From positions 26,990-90,989 of the forward strand of contig CALKQT010000014.1 of NCBI GenBank assembly GCA_937990735.1: DNA of 64,000 nt, written 5' to 3'. The number at the start of each line of letters is the position of its first letter. Position 1 is the stretch's first letter. Source of the stretch: an uncultured Campylobacter sp. Its GTDB lineage: Bacteria; Campylobacterota; Campylobacteria; Campylobacterales; Campylobacteraceae. Below the pieces are notes generated by a model. That model made no database searches. It had not been told where the DNA came from and saw nothing but the letters and a program-made list of their open reading frames with translations. Shown piece by piece: positions 26,767-35,147 of this stretch. A program made the translations under genes and the position numbers.

Positions 26767-26793
26767 TTTCAGCGTAAAATTTAGACCCGCGGG
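26767..26793 (+). repeat. 27-bp direct repeat, copy 2
   Basis: It is identical to 25633-25659 and lies 16 bases after the stop of the AT-rich membrane gene. The two copies bracket a 1.1-kb segment. Confidence 0.9.
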
Positions 26794-26827
26794 GTAGAAT
26801 TACAAAAATTTTTACATGGAGCAAACA

Positions 26828-27442
26828 ATGAAAAATTTCTTTCTAGCCGCAATAGTTTGCGCGCTGTTTAGCGGTTGCGCATATGAAGCGCAGTTTAATC
26901 AAAACGCCGATGTAGCGCCGTTTGACGACACTATAAGCGCGACTAACGCCATGCAAAGCGCGCTCATTTATATCCCTAGCGAGCTAATGGGGACGAAAAG
27001 CTACGCCGCAAGCTCGAAGCTAGGCAGAGACGATGAGCTTAAAATCGATGTCGGCGAGTTCGTCGCAGGCGAGGCAAAGCGCTTCTTCGGCACCTATCTA
27101 AGGCGCGTAAGTGTCACCGACGACGAAAAAGCGCTGCAAGGCAAAGAGCTCGTCATCGCACCTGAGCTTAGTTCGTTCGGCTTTGGCTTTTACAGCTCCG
27201 ACGGCATCGACGTTTCGGCAAAGCCCTATGTGCGCTACAATCTACGTTTAAAAATGTTTAAAAACGGAAAGCCGATCTACAACCAAAATATCGCCGTAAA
27301 CGAGCGCGACTTCGGCGAGGAGGAGTTTTTCGGCGGCGGTCAGGGCTCGTACGCGCAGATCGGCGGGATCTTTCAAAAATCTATGGCGAACAACTACGCT
27401 GTGCACGCTAGAGAGATTTTGGACGTAATCAACGACAACTAA
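26828..27442 (+). CDS. Lipoprotein of unknown function
   Basis: The 204-residue protein has a lipoprotein signal with lipobox LFSGC, an Asn/Ala/Asp region, and a strand-rich body: SALIYIPSELMGTKSYAAS, VGEFVAGEAKRFFGTYLRRVSV, KELVIAPELSSFGFGF and RYNLRLKMFKNGKPIYNQNI. This resembles the GNA1162/CsgG-associated or LptE-like small envelope lipoproteins, but I cannot name a family. I use ATG 26828 because GGAG lies eight bases before it; that GGAG is part of an earlier in-frame ATG. A terminator follows. Confidence 0.75.
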   Translation: MKNFFLAAIVCALFSGCAYEAQFNQNADVAPFDDTISATNAMQSALIYIPSELMGTKSYAASSKLGRDDELKIDVGEFVAGEAKRFFGTYLRRVSVTDDEKALQGKELVIAPELSSFGFGFYSSDGIDVSAKPYVRYNLRLKMFKNGKPIYNQNIAVNERDFGEEEFFGGGQGSYAQIGGIFQKSMANNYAVHAREILDVINDN

Positions 27443-27466
27443 TCGTGCTCGCGCCTTTGTGCGTGG

Positions 27467-27492
27467 TAAGCGGCATCTAGTCGCTTATTTTT
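27467..27492 (+). terminator. Terminator after the lipoprotein gene
   Basis: TAAGCG (27467-27472) and CGCTTA (27482-27487) form a 6-bp stem with a nine-base loop, followed by five T. It lies 25 bases after the stop. Confidence 0.75.
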
Positions 27493-27961
27493 GCCTGCCG
27501 TCTTGTGGCAAAATTTGTTGCGGCGATCTTACGGCACGCGCTTGCGGATCGTCGCGCCTAAATTTTATTTATTGATATAATTAGCATGGCTTTAAAATAC
27601 TCAAATGCGCGCTTGCTTGTAAGATTTATACCGCCTGCGACATTAAATCCTTTTGATACCGAGTTTGCTGGTGCTCTAGGCATCAAATTTAATCCCGCAA
27701 GCTGGGTAAATTCCGTAAAAATCACGTTATGAAATTTAACTCAGCAGCTCATATTTAAGTGCGGCGAGCCGATAAATTCCGCACCTTGACATACTGCCTA
27801 ATTCCGTATTTTAGGGCTAAACTCCGCAAACAAACTTTTCACGTTCGTTGCTACACTTGCATAAAATTCCATATTCACAGCACCAAAAAATTCTCCCTAA
27901 ATTTAAAGCACCGATTAATATTAATTTTTATATCATTACTAAATTTTTTAAGGAGAGAATT
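27493..27961. other. Intergenic region, no firm gene
   Basis: A 48-codon frame at 27594 follows a TATAAT-like box but has no ribosome site, so I do not call it. The region just upstream of 27962 is AT-rich and should contain the promoter of the next gene. Confidence 0.45.
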
Positions 27962-28354
27962 ATGAAAAAGTTTTTATTGCTTCCGTTTGCTTTCGCGGCG
28001 CTTTTTGCGGCACCAAGCTGCGATAATGTCCAACTCAAAGCGGCCGTGGAAGGTATCAATAAGAGTGCGCCGATGCGAGTCGATGAGATTACCACGTTAA
28101 CGGGCGCTGAGTGCAAAGATGGCAGCTTTATCTACAACTACGAGCTAAATAACGGCATGGGGATGAAATTTGACAGTGTCGGAAACGATCAAAAAACCGT
28201 GATACAAAATGTCATAGATAGCCAAAATAAGCAAATTTTTTGCAATCAGATGAAGGTAATGCATCCGCTAATAAACAGCGCGATATGGAGCTATAAGATA
28301 AAAAGTGGCGAAGAATTTATAAGGGTAGAATTTAAGCCTAGCGACTGCCAGTAG
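27962..28354 (+). CDS. Small exported protein, paralogue of the 28930 gene
   Basis: The 130-residue protein has a signal peptide (cleavage near APS/C or AA/P) and a body with INKSAPMRVDEITTLTGAEC, SFIYNYELN, FCNQMKVMHP and a terminal Cys. Two pairs of cysteines may form disulfides. The same blocks occur in the minus-strand protein at 28930-29412 (INEGAPRRIDDATTLKGAAC, SFIYDYALN), so the two are clear homologues. I place the start at ATG 27962, where AAGGAGAG precedes it. Function unknown. It stands alone. Confidence 0.75.
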   Translation: MKKFLLLPFAFAALFAAPSCDNVQLKAAVEGINKSAPMRVDEITTLTGAECKDGSFIYNYELNNGMGMKFDSVGNDQKTVIQNVIDSQNKQIFCNQMKVMHPLINSAIWSYKIKSGEEFIRVEFKPSDCQ

Positions 28355-28929
28355 CGCTTGCGCGAGATTTAAAATTTAGCGCGGCGTGAGCCTTTGCCTG
28401 CTCGCCCGCGCAGCATCCGTTTAAAATTTATCCGCTTCGCTTTTGATTTCGCCTGTGCAAAAGCAACATGCTAAAATTTCTGCTTAGCTTTTACAGCGCC
28501 GCCGCGTATAGCATGGCGAGGATCAGCGTGCATTTCGCCATCACAAAGCGCTAAAACGCGCCGAGTCCTTTTTAAGCCGCGATCTAATGCGTCAGGTTCT
28601 GCCAGCGGCGTTTTTCATTAAAATTTGACTATTTCACGCGGAATTATATCTATGTAGCAGCGCAAACACCGCGTAAAGCTTTCGCGCGAAATTCTATAAG
28701 TTACGGAATTTTATTTGAAACAGCATCGTAGATTTTGAGTCAGAATTTTAGGATTTATTGTGACGCTGCACCTGCTGCGATGAAATCTTACTAAATTTTA
28801 TCCGCGACCTGCTCGCATAAAATTCTGCGTCAAAGCACAAGCTCGCTTGCAAGCTTACAGAGGTGCCAGCCGCCAATGCACCGCCGCACAAAACGCAGCT
28901 AATCAAACGCCTCGCTTGGGTTTTAAAAT
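28355..28929. other. Intergenic region between convergent paralogues
   Basis: This gap should hold terminators for both flanking genes. GCCGC and GCGGC followed by five T near 28572-28616 form a weak hairpin. A 28-codon frame at 28470 has no ribosome site. I see nothing else. Confidence 0.45.
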
Positions 28930-29412
28930 TCACCGTTCGCAGTTATTTTTATCAAGCTTTAGCTGTATTGGCGGCAAGCCCTTTATTTCATAGTTTAACA
29001 CCATCGTTTTGCCGAGCTCCCGCAGGCGCTGCGAAAATTCCGTGCTGCAAAAGCCGGCCTTCGCCTTAGCAAACAGCATCTCTTTTAAAATTTCCGCATC
29101 GCCCGCATCCAGCGCGCTAAGATCTAAATTTGACGAGCTATTTAGCGCGTAATCGTATATGAAGCTATCACCTTCGCATGCGGCGCCTTTTAAAGTCGTA
29201 GCATCGTCGATCCTACGCGGCGCGCCCTCGTTTATCCGCGCTAGCGCATCTCGCACCTGCTTGCTTTCGCAGAAGTTTCGCTCTAGCTCGCCGCGTTTTT
29301 TCTCCGCATAAAATTCCATCGCTACGTTTGCTAAAATTCCGATTCCAAAGAGCACTAGCAAAATTTTAATCGGCTTATTTAGCTGCGCGCTTAAGCTTCG
29401 CGCGTCCATCAT
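28930..29412 (-). CDS. Membrane-anchored small protein, paralogue of the 27962 gene
   Basis: The 160-residue protein has an uncleaved N-terminal helix (IKILLVLFGIGILANVAMEF) and a periplasmic part with INEGAPRRIDDATTLKGAAC, SFIYDYALN, a central GFC and a terminal Asn-Cys. The pattern of four cysteines is shared with the exported paralogue at 27962-28354. It is anchored instead of secreted. The start is ATG 29412, overlapping the stop of the methyltransferase gene (ATGA), which implies coupling. I do not recognise the family. Confidence 0.72.
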   Translation of the reverse strand: MMDARSLSAQLNKPIKILLVLFGIGILANVAMEFYAEKKRGELERNFCESKQVRDALARINEGAPRRIDDATTLKGAACEGDSFIYDYALNSSSNLDLSALDAGDAEILKEMLFAKAKAGFCSTEFSQRLRELGKTMVLNYEIKGLPPIQLKLDKNNCER

Positions 29413-30497
29413 CGTGCCCTTTCGCAGCACAGCAGCGTATGTCCGACGCCCAGCCCGTCGTGGATCCGTGAAATTTTAAGCCCGGCGCGCTGCGCAAATT
29501 TAATCATATCGTCTGAGCGATAAATTTTGCTATTGCCGTTTGCCATCGCGGCGAAATATACGCTGATCTGCGTCATGCTATACGCGGCGGTCTCGTAGCG
29601 CTGCCTGTCCCAAAACGGCTCCAAAATATAAAGCCGCGCTTGCTCGCTCATCGACTCCGCCGCGCGCGAGAGGATGCTTACGATCTGCTCCTCTGCAAAG
29701 CAGTCCAGAAACTGACTGAGCCAGATCGCGTCAAAGCCGCGCGGAAAGCGCGTAGCAGCATCTAGCAGATCGGATGCAAGCCCGTCTATGCGCTCTGCGC
29801 CCTGCGCGCCTGCGACGGCGTCTTTCATCATCGAAATTTGCCCTGCAAGATCCATTATTGTGACGCGCACATTTTCGTCGTAACCTACGCACCGCTTGGC
29901 AAAGCGCCCCGTATTGCCGCCTACGTCTAAAATTTTATCCGTCTTGCGCGAGAAAATGATCTTTAGCGCGGGCTCAAACGCCAAATCTGAATAAAAATGA
30001 TCAAACGCGAGCCAGCTCTTGCGCACATGCGGCGGCAGATGCGAAAGCGCCTCGTAGATCGTAGCCCACTGCCCAAAAACCTTTAGTCCCTCTGGTTTGC
30101 CTGATTTTAGCGTCTCTTCGAGCCTAAATAGCCCCTCGTAGCACACGTCGTGGATGAAGTCCATATCAACGTCCACCATCTCGTCGGTGAGCAGAAAATA
30201 TCCCGCCTTGCTAAGCCGAAATTTCTCGCCGCACAACAGCACCGTGCCGATGCTAAGCGAGCTTTCCAGAAGTAGCTTTACGGCATATTCGCTAAGCGAG
30301 GTCTTTTGCGCGATCTCACTTATGCTTAGCCCGTCCCGCGCCTCATTAAGCGCGCTTAAAATTCCAAATTTTTTCATCAGTCGCGAGACCTGGAAGACCA
30401 CCGGCGCAAAGGCGATCTCATTCGCCGTCCGCTGCGCTTCGCCCGCGCTTTGACGCTCCACGGCGTAACGATCTAAAAGCTGTTTGGGAAGTTTCAT
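29409..30497 (-). CDS. SAM-dependent O-methyltransferase-like protein
   Basis: The 362-residue protein has an N-terminal winged-helix dimerisation domain (GLSISEIAQKTSLSEYAVKLLLES, FRLSKAGYFLL). A class I methyltransferase domain begins at KILDVGGNTGRFAKRC (about 188), followed by VTIMDLAG and DAIWLSQFLDCFAEEQ. The architecture is that of small-molecule O-methyltransferases such as hydroxyneurosporene or acetylserotonin enzymes. The substrate is unknown, and no biosynthetic cluster adjoins. The start is ATG 30497, though no strong ribosome site is seen. The gene downstream is coupled by an ATGA overlap. Confidence 0.82.
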   Translation of the reverse strand: MKLPKQLLDRYAVERQSAGEAQRTANEIAFAPVVFQVSRLMKKFGILSALNEARDGLSISEIAQKTSLSEYAVKLLLESSLSIGTVLLCGEKFRLSKAGYFLLTDEMVDVDMDFIHDVCYEGLFRLEETLKSGKPEGLKVFGQWATIYEALSHLPPHVRKSWLAFDHFYSDLAFEPALKIIFSRKTDKILDVGGNTGRFAKRCVGYDENVRVTIMDLAGQISMMKDAVAGAQGAERIDGLASDLLDAATRFPRGFDAIWLSQFLDCFAEEQIVSILSRAAESMSEQARLYILEPFWDRQRYETAAYSMTQISVYFAAMANGNSKIYRSDDMIKFAQRAGLKISRIHDGLGVGHTLLCCERAR

Positions 30498-30700
30498 TTT
30501 TGATCCTGCTTATGTAAATTTCGCAAAATTTTAGCAAAAAATTCTAACTTTTCTTGCGCTCGCTAAGAATTTGCGCGTATCTTAGAATTTTGCGATGAAA
30601 TTTTAAAATTCCGTCTTAAAATTTATAGAATTTTAGTTAAAATCCTTTCATCAAAATTTCGCGTAAAAGCTCTGTGAAAATGTCAAATTTAGGAGAATCC

Positions 30701-31708
30701 TTGAAGCTTCAAATGTCCTTGATGTCGGTTGCCTGCGTCGTAATCATCCTGGCTGGTCTTAAAGCCGCGCAGGCTATCGTCGTGCCATTTTTGCTAGCTA
30801 TTTTCATCACGGTGCTCGTCTCGCCGCTGGTGCTCTACGTCCAAAAGATCCGCGTCGGGCGCGTTTTTAGCTTCCTCATCATCACTTTCGCTTTCGTGGC
30901 GATTATAGTGTTTTTCGGCGCAGTCATCTTCGATGCGATCAAGGAATTTTCAGCGCGCCTGCCCGAGCTTCAAGCAAAATTTGAAGAGGTGCTAGGAGGC
31001 GTGAGTGCGAAGCTCTCTCGATTTGGCATAGAGCTTAACGCCTCAAGCCTAGGCATCGATCCGAGCGAAGCCGCCGCGCAGCTATCTGCACTACTGCGCA
31101 AAACAGGCTCGATAGTCTCGACGGGATTTTTCATTTTTATAATGGTTTCATTTATGGTCTTTGAAAGCTCCGTAATCGACGAAAAAATCCGCTATTTTTC
31201 GCAAAGTAGCCGCGCGACACACACTTTCGTGAAGAAATTTGCCTCCAGCCTCAAAAAATATCTGTTAATCAAAACTATCGCTTCAGCTTGCACCGGTGCG
31301 CTCATCGGACTCGGACTGTGGGCGCTCGGAGTTCCGTACGCCGCGCTGTGGGGGATTTTAGCTTTCGTGCTAAATTTCATTCCTACGATAGGCTCGATCG
31401 TAGCGGTCTTTCCGACGCTTTTCGTGACATTAGCTACGATGGATATAATTTCCAGCATATGGACTATTGCAATTTATTTGGTCGTAAACGTAGCGATCGG
31501 AAATATCATCGAGCCACGATTTTTAGGGCAAGGGCTCGGGCTTTCAACGATCAGCGTGCTTGCAGGGCTACTGTTGTGGGGCTTTGTGCTTGGTATCGGT
31601 GGGCTATTTTTGGCTGTGCCGCTTACGATGAGCTTGCAAGTCGCGCTTGCTTCAAACGACAAAACACGCTTCATCGCGACTCTATTAAGCAACAAGGTCG
31701 AAAGATAA
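30701..31708 (+). CDS. AI-2E family (PerM/TqsA-like) permease
   Basis: The 335-residue inner-membrane protein has about eight helices and AI-2E family features: an N-terminal helix pair, PFLLAIFITVLVSPLVLYV, a periplasmic amphipathic segment, then IPTIGSIVA, IEPRFLGQGLGLSTISVL and GGLFLAVPLTMSLQ. Members export autoinducer-2 or act as ion antiporters; the substrate here is open. I prefer TTG 30701 because AGGAGAATCC precedes it. GTG 30674 and ATG 30680 are in frame but lack a ribosome site. Two palindromic hairpins follow the stop. Confidence 0.85.
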   Translation: MKLQMSLMSVACVVIILAGLKAAQAIVVPFLLAIFITVLVSPLVLYVQKIRVGRVFSFLIITFAFVAIIVFFGAVIFDAIKEFSARLPELQAKFEEVLGGVSAKLSRFGIELNASSLGIDPSEAAAQLSALLRKTGSIVSTGFFIFIMVSFMVFESSVIDEKIRYFSQSSRATHTFVKKFASSLKKYLLIKTIASACTGALIGLGLWALGVPYAALWGILAFVLNFIPTIGSIVAVFPTLFVTLATMDIISSIWTIAIYLVVNVAIGNIIEPRFLGQGLGLSTISVLAGLLLWGFVLGIGGLFLAVPLTMSLQVALASNDKTRFIATLLSNKVER

Positions 31709-31712
31709 AGCG

Positions 31713-31773
31713 AAATTCCGCGGAATTTTAAAATTCTATAAATTCTAGCTTGAGCGCGCTCAAGAGTATTTTT
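31713..31773 (+). terminator. Two palindromic hairpins after the permease gene
   Basis: AAATTCCGCGGAATTT (31713-31728) is a perfect palindrome just after the stop. CTTGAGCGCGCTCAAG (31749-31764) is a second, followed by a T run at 31769-31773. The second is the better terminator. Confidence 0.6.
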
Positions 31774-31809
31774 GTCTCTTTTAGATAAAATCCGCCCAAA
31801 GGATCAAAT

Positions 31810-32169
31810 ATGACTAGCGAAAAATTTATTTACGAAGTAAACACGGTGACGAAATTTATTCAAATTTACTGCGATGGCAAGCATACGGACGCGCTTAAAA
31901 AAGATGGTGCTGTGCTTCATGACTACAAAGACGAGAAGGGGCTAGTGCAGACGCACTTTCATCTCTGTAGCGACTGCGAGCGAATGCTACGCTATGCCTA
32001 TGCGCGTCTTGGTGCCTGCCCACATATCGAAAAACCGCGTTGTCACCACTGCCCGCATCCGTGCTACGAGCGTGAAATGTGGGTAAATATGGCTAAGATG
32101 ATGAAATATAGCGGCATGAAGCTAGGACTTACAAAGATCAAAAAGCTTTTTTCGTTTAAAAAAAGCTAA
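31810..32169 (+). CDS. YgbA_NO (nitrous oxide-stimulated promoter) family protein
   Basis: The 119-residue cytosolic protein matches the family of E. coli YgbA, a gene induced by nitrosative stress through NsrR. It shows IQIYCDGKH near the start, FHLCSDCERMLRYAYARLGAC, then CHHCPHPCY and REMWVNMAKMMKYSG. The conserved cysteines could hold an iron-sulphur cluster or zinc. The E. coli homologue has been tied to recovery from NO damage. The start is ATG 31810 with AAAGGAT upstream. It appears to be a single-gene unit. Confidence 0.88.
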   Translation: MTSEKFIYEVNTVTKFIQIYCDGKHTDALKKDGAVLHDYKDEKGLVQTHFHLCSDCERMLRYAYARLGACPHIEKPRCHHCPHPCYEREMWVNMAKMMKYSGMKLGLTKIKKLFSFKKS

Positions 32170-32422
32170 CTTGCGCGGGCTATTTAGCTAGGATTTGTGG
32201 ATAAAATTTATCTCTGAAAACCCGCTTCATCTCTACACAAAAAAGTATAAAAAAGCAGTGTGAGAACAAGCGCAAAAAAGATATAAAATAAATCAAAATG
32301 CTAAATCTTAGCGCGTAAAATTCTATCTCGCAAACGCAAATCCTCCGCAATCCTTGATAATAAATAATTAAATTTGAGTTTATAGTTTTAAGTTAGAATT
32401 GTGCCCAATCAAAGGAGAAAAT

Positions 32423-33199
32423 ATGAAGGTCATTACCATCGCGGTCGTTAACGGCAGGGTCGTAAACGAAAAGGAATTAATCGCGTCTATCGCCGATTAT
32501 GACGATTTTACCGCGGTTGCCGAACAACTCCGCAAAGGGCTGAAATCGAGGTATTTTACATCTAAAGAGCATGCGAGGATCTACAAAAAAATCAGCGTCG
32601 AGACGGGCTTTAGGCGCGCGCGATTCGACTACAAACCGTATAAAGATAAAATTTCAAACCTTATTGCCGAGGGCTACACCGTCAAGGCGATCTTAAAAAA
32701 GATCGGCGAGGAGGACGAAGCGTTCAAAAACGCCGTTACTGCGCCCGGGCTTACGCACTTCATCTCCGTGACGTTCAAAGATGAAAAAACAAGACTTCGC
32801 GCAACCGCAAAAAAAAGCGAAGATTTCTTATACGCGTATCGCTTCGAGATCAAGAAAATGCATTTCCAAGGCGTTAGTAATAAAGAAATTTTAAAATATA
32901 TGAAATCTCATTACGAAAAGGATTTTGCCAAAGTAAGCGAGCGCGATATAGCGGCTTTTATCGAGGCAAACGCGGTGCTAGATACCGACCGCAAACTCTC
33001 GCTGTATAAAAAGCCGAGCCTTTACGATCCGCATTTTAGCGAGATTATGAAGCTTTACGCAAGCGGTATGCGAGTCTATGATATCTGGAAGACGCTTAAA
33101 GCCAAATACCCCGAGCTAGCCAAGCTTCAGGCGCCGAGCCTTTATCAGTTCATCGCAAACAACGCCCTTGGCAAAGCTAAATATATGCAAAAAGACTGA
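32423..33199 (+). CDS. Protein with three helix-turn-helix-like repeats, function unknown
   Basis: The 258-residue basic protein is cytosolic and helical. Three similar units can be seen: DKISNLIAEGYTVKAILKKI (near 74), FEIKKMHFQGVSNKEILKYM (near 144) and FSEIMKLYASGMRVYDIWKTL (near 215). Each has the form of an HTH unit, helix-(G)-turn-(V)-I-helix. That suggests DNA binding through repeated modules. I do not recognise a named family. The start is ATG 32423 with AAAGGAG upstream. It is the first gene before mobA but is separated by about 80 bases. Confidence 0.65.
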   Translation: MKVITIAVVNGRVVNEKELIASIADYDDFTAVAEQLRKGLKSRYFTSKEHARIYKKISVETGFRRARFDYKPYKDKISNLIAEGYTVKAILKKIGEEDEAFKNAVTAPGLTHFISVTFKDEKTRLRATAKKSEDFLYAYRFEIKKMHFQGVSNKEILKYMKSHYEKDFAKVSERDIAAFIEANAVLDTDRKLSLYKKPSLYDPHFSEIMKLYASGMRVYDIWKTLKAKYPELAKLQAPSLYQFIANNALGKAKYMQKD

Positions 33200-33280
33200 T
33201 ATGCCCGCGCTTCTTTCAAATTTTACTTTCAAATTTAAAATTTCACCGCGATGAAATCGATGAAAGCCGGTGAAATTTTT

Positions 33281-33826
33281 ATGAAAACCTGCGTCATTCT
33301 CTGCGGCGGCAAAAGCTCGCGTTTCGGCAGCGACAAAGCGCTGTTTCCATTTCGCGGGCATCCCAGCATGACGCACTTTCTTTTCTCGCGCCTAAGCCGC
33401 GAGTTTGAGCGGGTTTTTGCCTGCGCCAAAAGCTCTAAATTTAACCCGCCGCTTCCTATGATTTACGACGAATTTGAGGAATTTTCGCCGATGGGCGCGC
33501 TGTATTCGGCGCTGAAGCCATTTAGCGGCGAGCGCATTTTTATCATCCCCGCCGATATGCCATTTGTAGAAATTTCCACCATTCACGCGCTTAGCGAGCA
33601 GGAGGGGCAAATTTGCGTGGCGGGCGACGAAGCGCATAGACACAGCCTGTGCGGATTTTTTGACGCAGCTCTCGCGCCGCGCGCGCTTGAACTCTACCGC
33701 GCGGGGGAGCATAAGATCGGCGCGCTCATCGATCGCGTAAATTTCAAAGTACTAAATTTCAAAAACAAAGAGCAGTTTTTAAACATAAATTATCAAAACG
33801 ATTTAAAGGGCGTATATGAAATTTAA
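33281..33826 (+). CDS. mobA: Molybdenum cofactor guanylyltransferase MobA
   Basis: MobA attaches GMP to molybdopterin to make the guanine dinucleotide cofactor of enzymes such as formate dehydrogenase and nitrate reductase. The 181-residue protein has the nucleotide-binding loop LCGGKSSRFGSDKAL, then FSPMGALYSAL and the metal-binding IIPADMPFV. I prefer ATG 33281, which begins MKTCVILCGG as the family usually does; two earlier in-frame ATGs exist. It overlaps pldA by 11 bases, the same gene pair as in C. jejuni. Confidence 0.9.
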   Translation: MKTCVILCGGKSSRFGSDKALFPFRGHPSMTHFLFSRLSREFERVFACAKSSKFNPPLPMIYDEFEEFSPMGALYSALKPFSGERIFIIPADMPFVEISTIHALSEQEGQICVAGDEAHRHSLCGFFDAALAPRALELYRAGEHKIGALIDRVNFKVLNFKNKEQFLNINYQNDLKGVYEI

Positions 33827-34994
33827 AGCTTTAGCGCTCGCGCTTTGCGCCATGAGTCTAGCCGCGCAAGATCTCTCCGAACTATACGCAAAGGCTAGCG
33901 AATACGAGGCCAGGGGCGATTACAAAAACGCGATGATCTATTACAAAAAGATCGCCGCGGTAAGTCTAGCGGAAAGCGGCGAAAAGTCGCGGCGAAAAGT
34001 CGCAGAAAATTCTACCTCGTCCGCAGAAAACCGCGCTGCGTACGACGATACCGCCGTTTTAAGCTCTGCGCCGCCGCGAAATTCTTTCGCACAAAATTCC
34101 GCCGCGCCAAAACCTGTCGAGCCAAATTCCACTTCGTCAAATTTCGCAGACACAGGCTCGGCTGCGTCAGGCTCCGCGTCAAATTTAGCATCATCGAATT
34201 CCGCCTCGCTCTCGCAGAATTCCACGATGTCGAGTTCTGCGATGCAGGACGAACGGAATTTTCTAGCGCAAAATTCCGCGCCGCAAGGCGAGCAAAATGG
34301 CCGAAATTTCGGATTTTTGGGGCTTAAATACTACGAGCCGATCTATATGCTCTTTACTCACGATTTTAGCAAAAAGCCTGATCGTAAGGCGGATGAGCTG
34401 CATTTTGAGTTTAGCTTCGAGCGCCCGATCACCTACGACGCGCTGGGGCTTGGAGAGAAAATTTCATTCGCTTACGCGCAAAATTCCTGGTGGCAGATCA
34501 CGCAGGATAGCGCGCCTTTCCGCGAGAGCAACTATCGCCCCGAGCTCTACGTTAGCGCACCGGTGCCGTTTGCAGACGAGCTAAAGATAGGCGCCATGCA
34601 TGAGTCAAACGGCAAGGGCGGCGAGGAATCGCGCTCATGGAATAGACTCTACGTCCAAAGCACGTGGAGCGCGGGCGGATTTTCGATCACGCCTAGGGCG
34701 TGGTATGCGTTTTGGCTGGACCGCACGAACGAGGACATCGCGGATTATATGGGCTACGGCGATCTGCGCGCGTCATACACCTTCGGCAAGCAGCGACTTA
34801 GCGCTCTATGGCGAAACAACCTCCATTTTGACGGCAGTAACCGCGGTGCGATCGAGCTGAACTACAGCTTCCCGATCTTTAATAGCGGATTTTACGGCTA
34901 TCTGCGCTACTTTAACGGCTATGGCGAGAGCCTCGCGGACTACAAACGCAGCGTCAATAAGATCGGCATCGGACTTTCGTTCGTGGAATTTTAA
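33816..34994 (+). CDS. pldA: Outer-membrane phospholipase A with a disordered insert
   Basis: OMPLA hydrolyses phospholipids in the outer membrane when bilayer asymmetry is lost and supports haemolysis in Campylobacter. The 392-residue protein has a signal peptide, a short TPR-like motif (YEARGDYKNAMIYYKKI), an insert (about 52-167) very rich in Ser, Asn and Ala, and then the 12-strand barrel with catalytic His262 and Ser264 in MHESNGKGG. The insert has no counterpart that I know in the family. Its DNA contains eleven RAATTY hexamers, several as CAAAATTCC coding QNS. Confidence 0.9.
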   Translation: MKFKALALALCAMSLAAQDLSELYAKASEYEARGDYKNAMIYYKKIAAVSLAESGEKSRRKVAENSTSSAENRAAYDDTAVLSSAPPRNSFAQNSAAPKPVEPNSTSSNFADTGSAASGSASNLASSNSASLSQNSTMSSSAMQDERNFLAQNSAPQGEQNGRNFGFLGLKYYEPIYMLFTHDFSKKPDRKADELHFEFSFERPITYDALGLGEKISFAYAQNSWWQITQDSAPFRESNYRPELYVSAPVPFADELKIGAMHESNGKGGEESRSWNRLYVQSTWSAGGFSITPRAWYAFWLDRTNEDIADYMGYGDLRASYTFGKQRLSALWRNNLHFDGSNRGAIELNYSFPIFNSGFYGYLRYFNGYGESLADYKRSVNKIGIGLSFVEF

Positions 34995-35147
34995 TGCCAT
35001 CTGCACCGAGTTGCGAGCTAAATTTGAACTCACGACTCGTTGTGCGTCTTAAAATCGCACCAAATTTCAACTGCTTTTAAATTTCTTAGAAATTAATATT
35101 GTTTTAGCTAAAATCGCAGATTAAATTTTAAACAAAAGGATCAAAAA

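Noticed and set aside
25633..26793. Insertion sequence bounded by the 27-bp repeat
   Set aside because: Repeats are direct and far longer than typical target duplications, there are no terminal inverted repeats, and the gene inside is a membrane protein, not a transposase.
27594..27737. 48-codon frame after a TATAAT-like box
   Set aside because: No ribosome site and no hydrophobic or domain pattern; kept only as a note.
28470..28556. 28-codon frame with a hydrophobic start
   Set aside because: No ribosome site and no sign of conservation can be judged here.
31288..31731. 147-codon plus-strand frame inside the AI-2E permease gene
   Set aside because: Shadow of the permease in another frame; Arg/Cys-rich with no membrane pattern.
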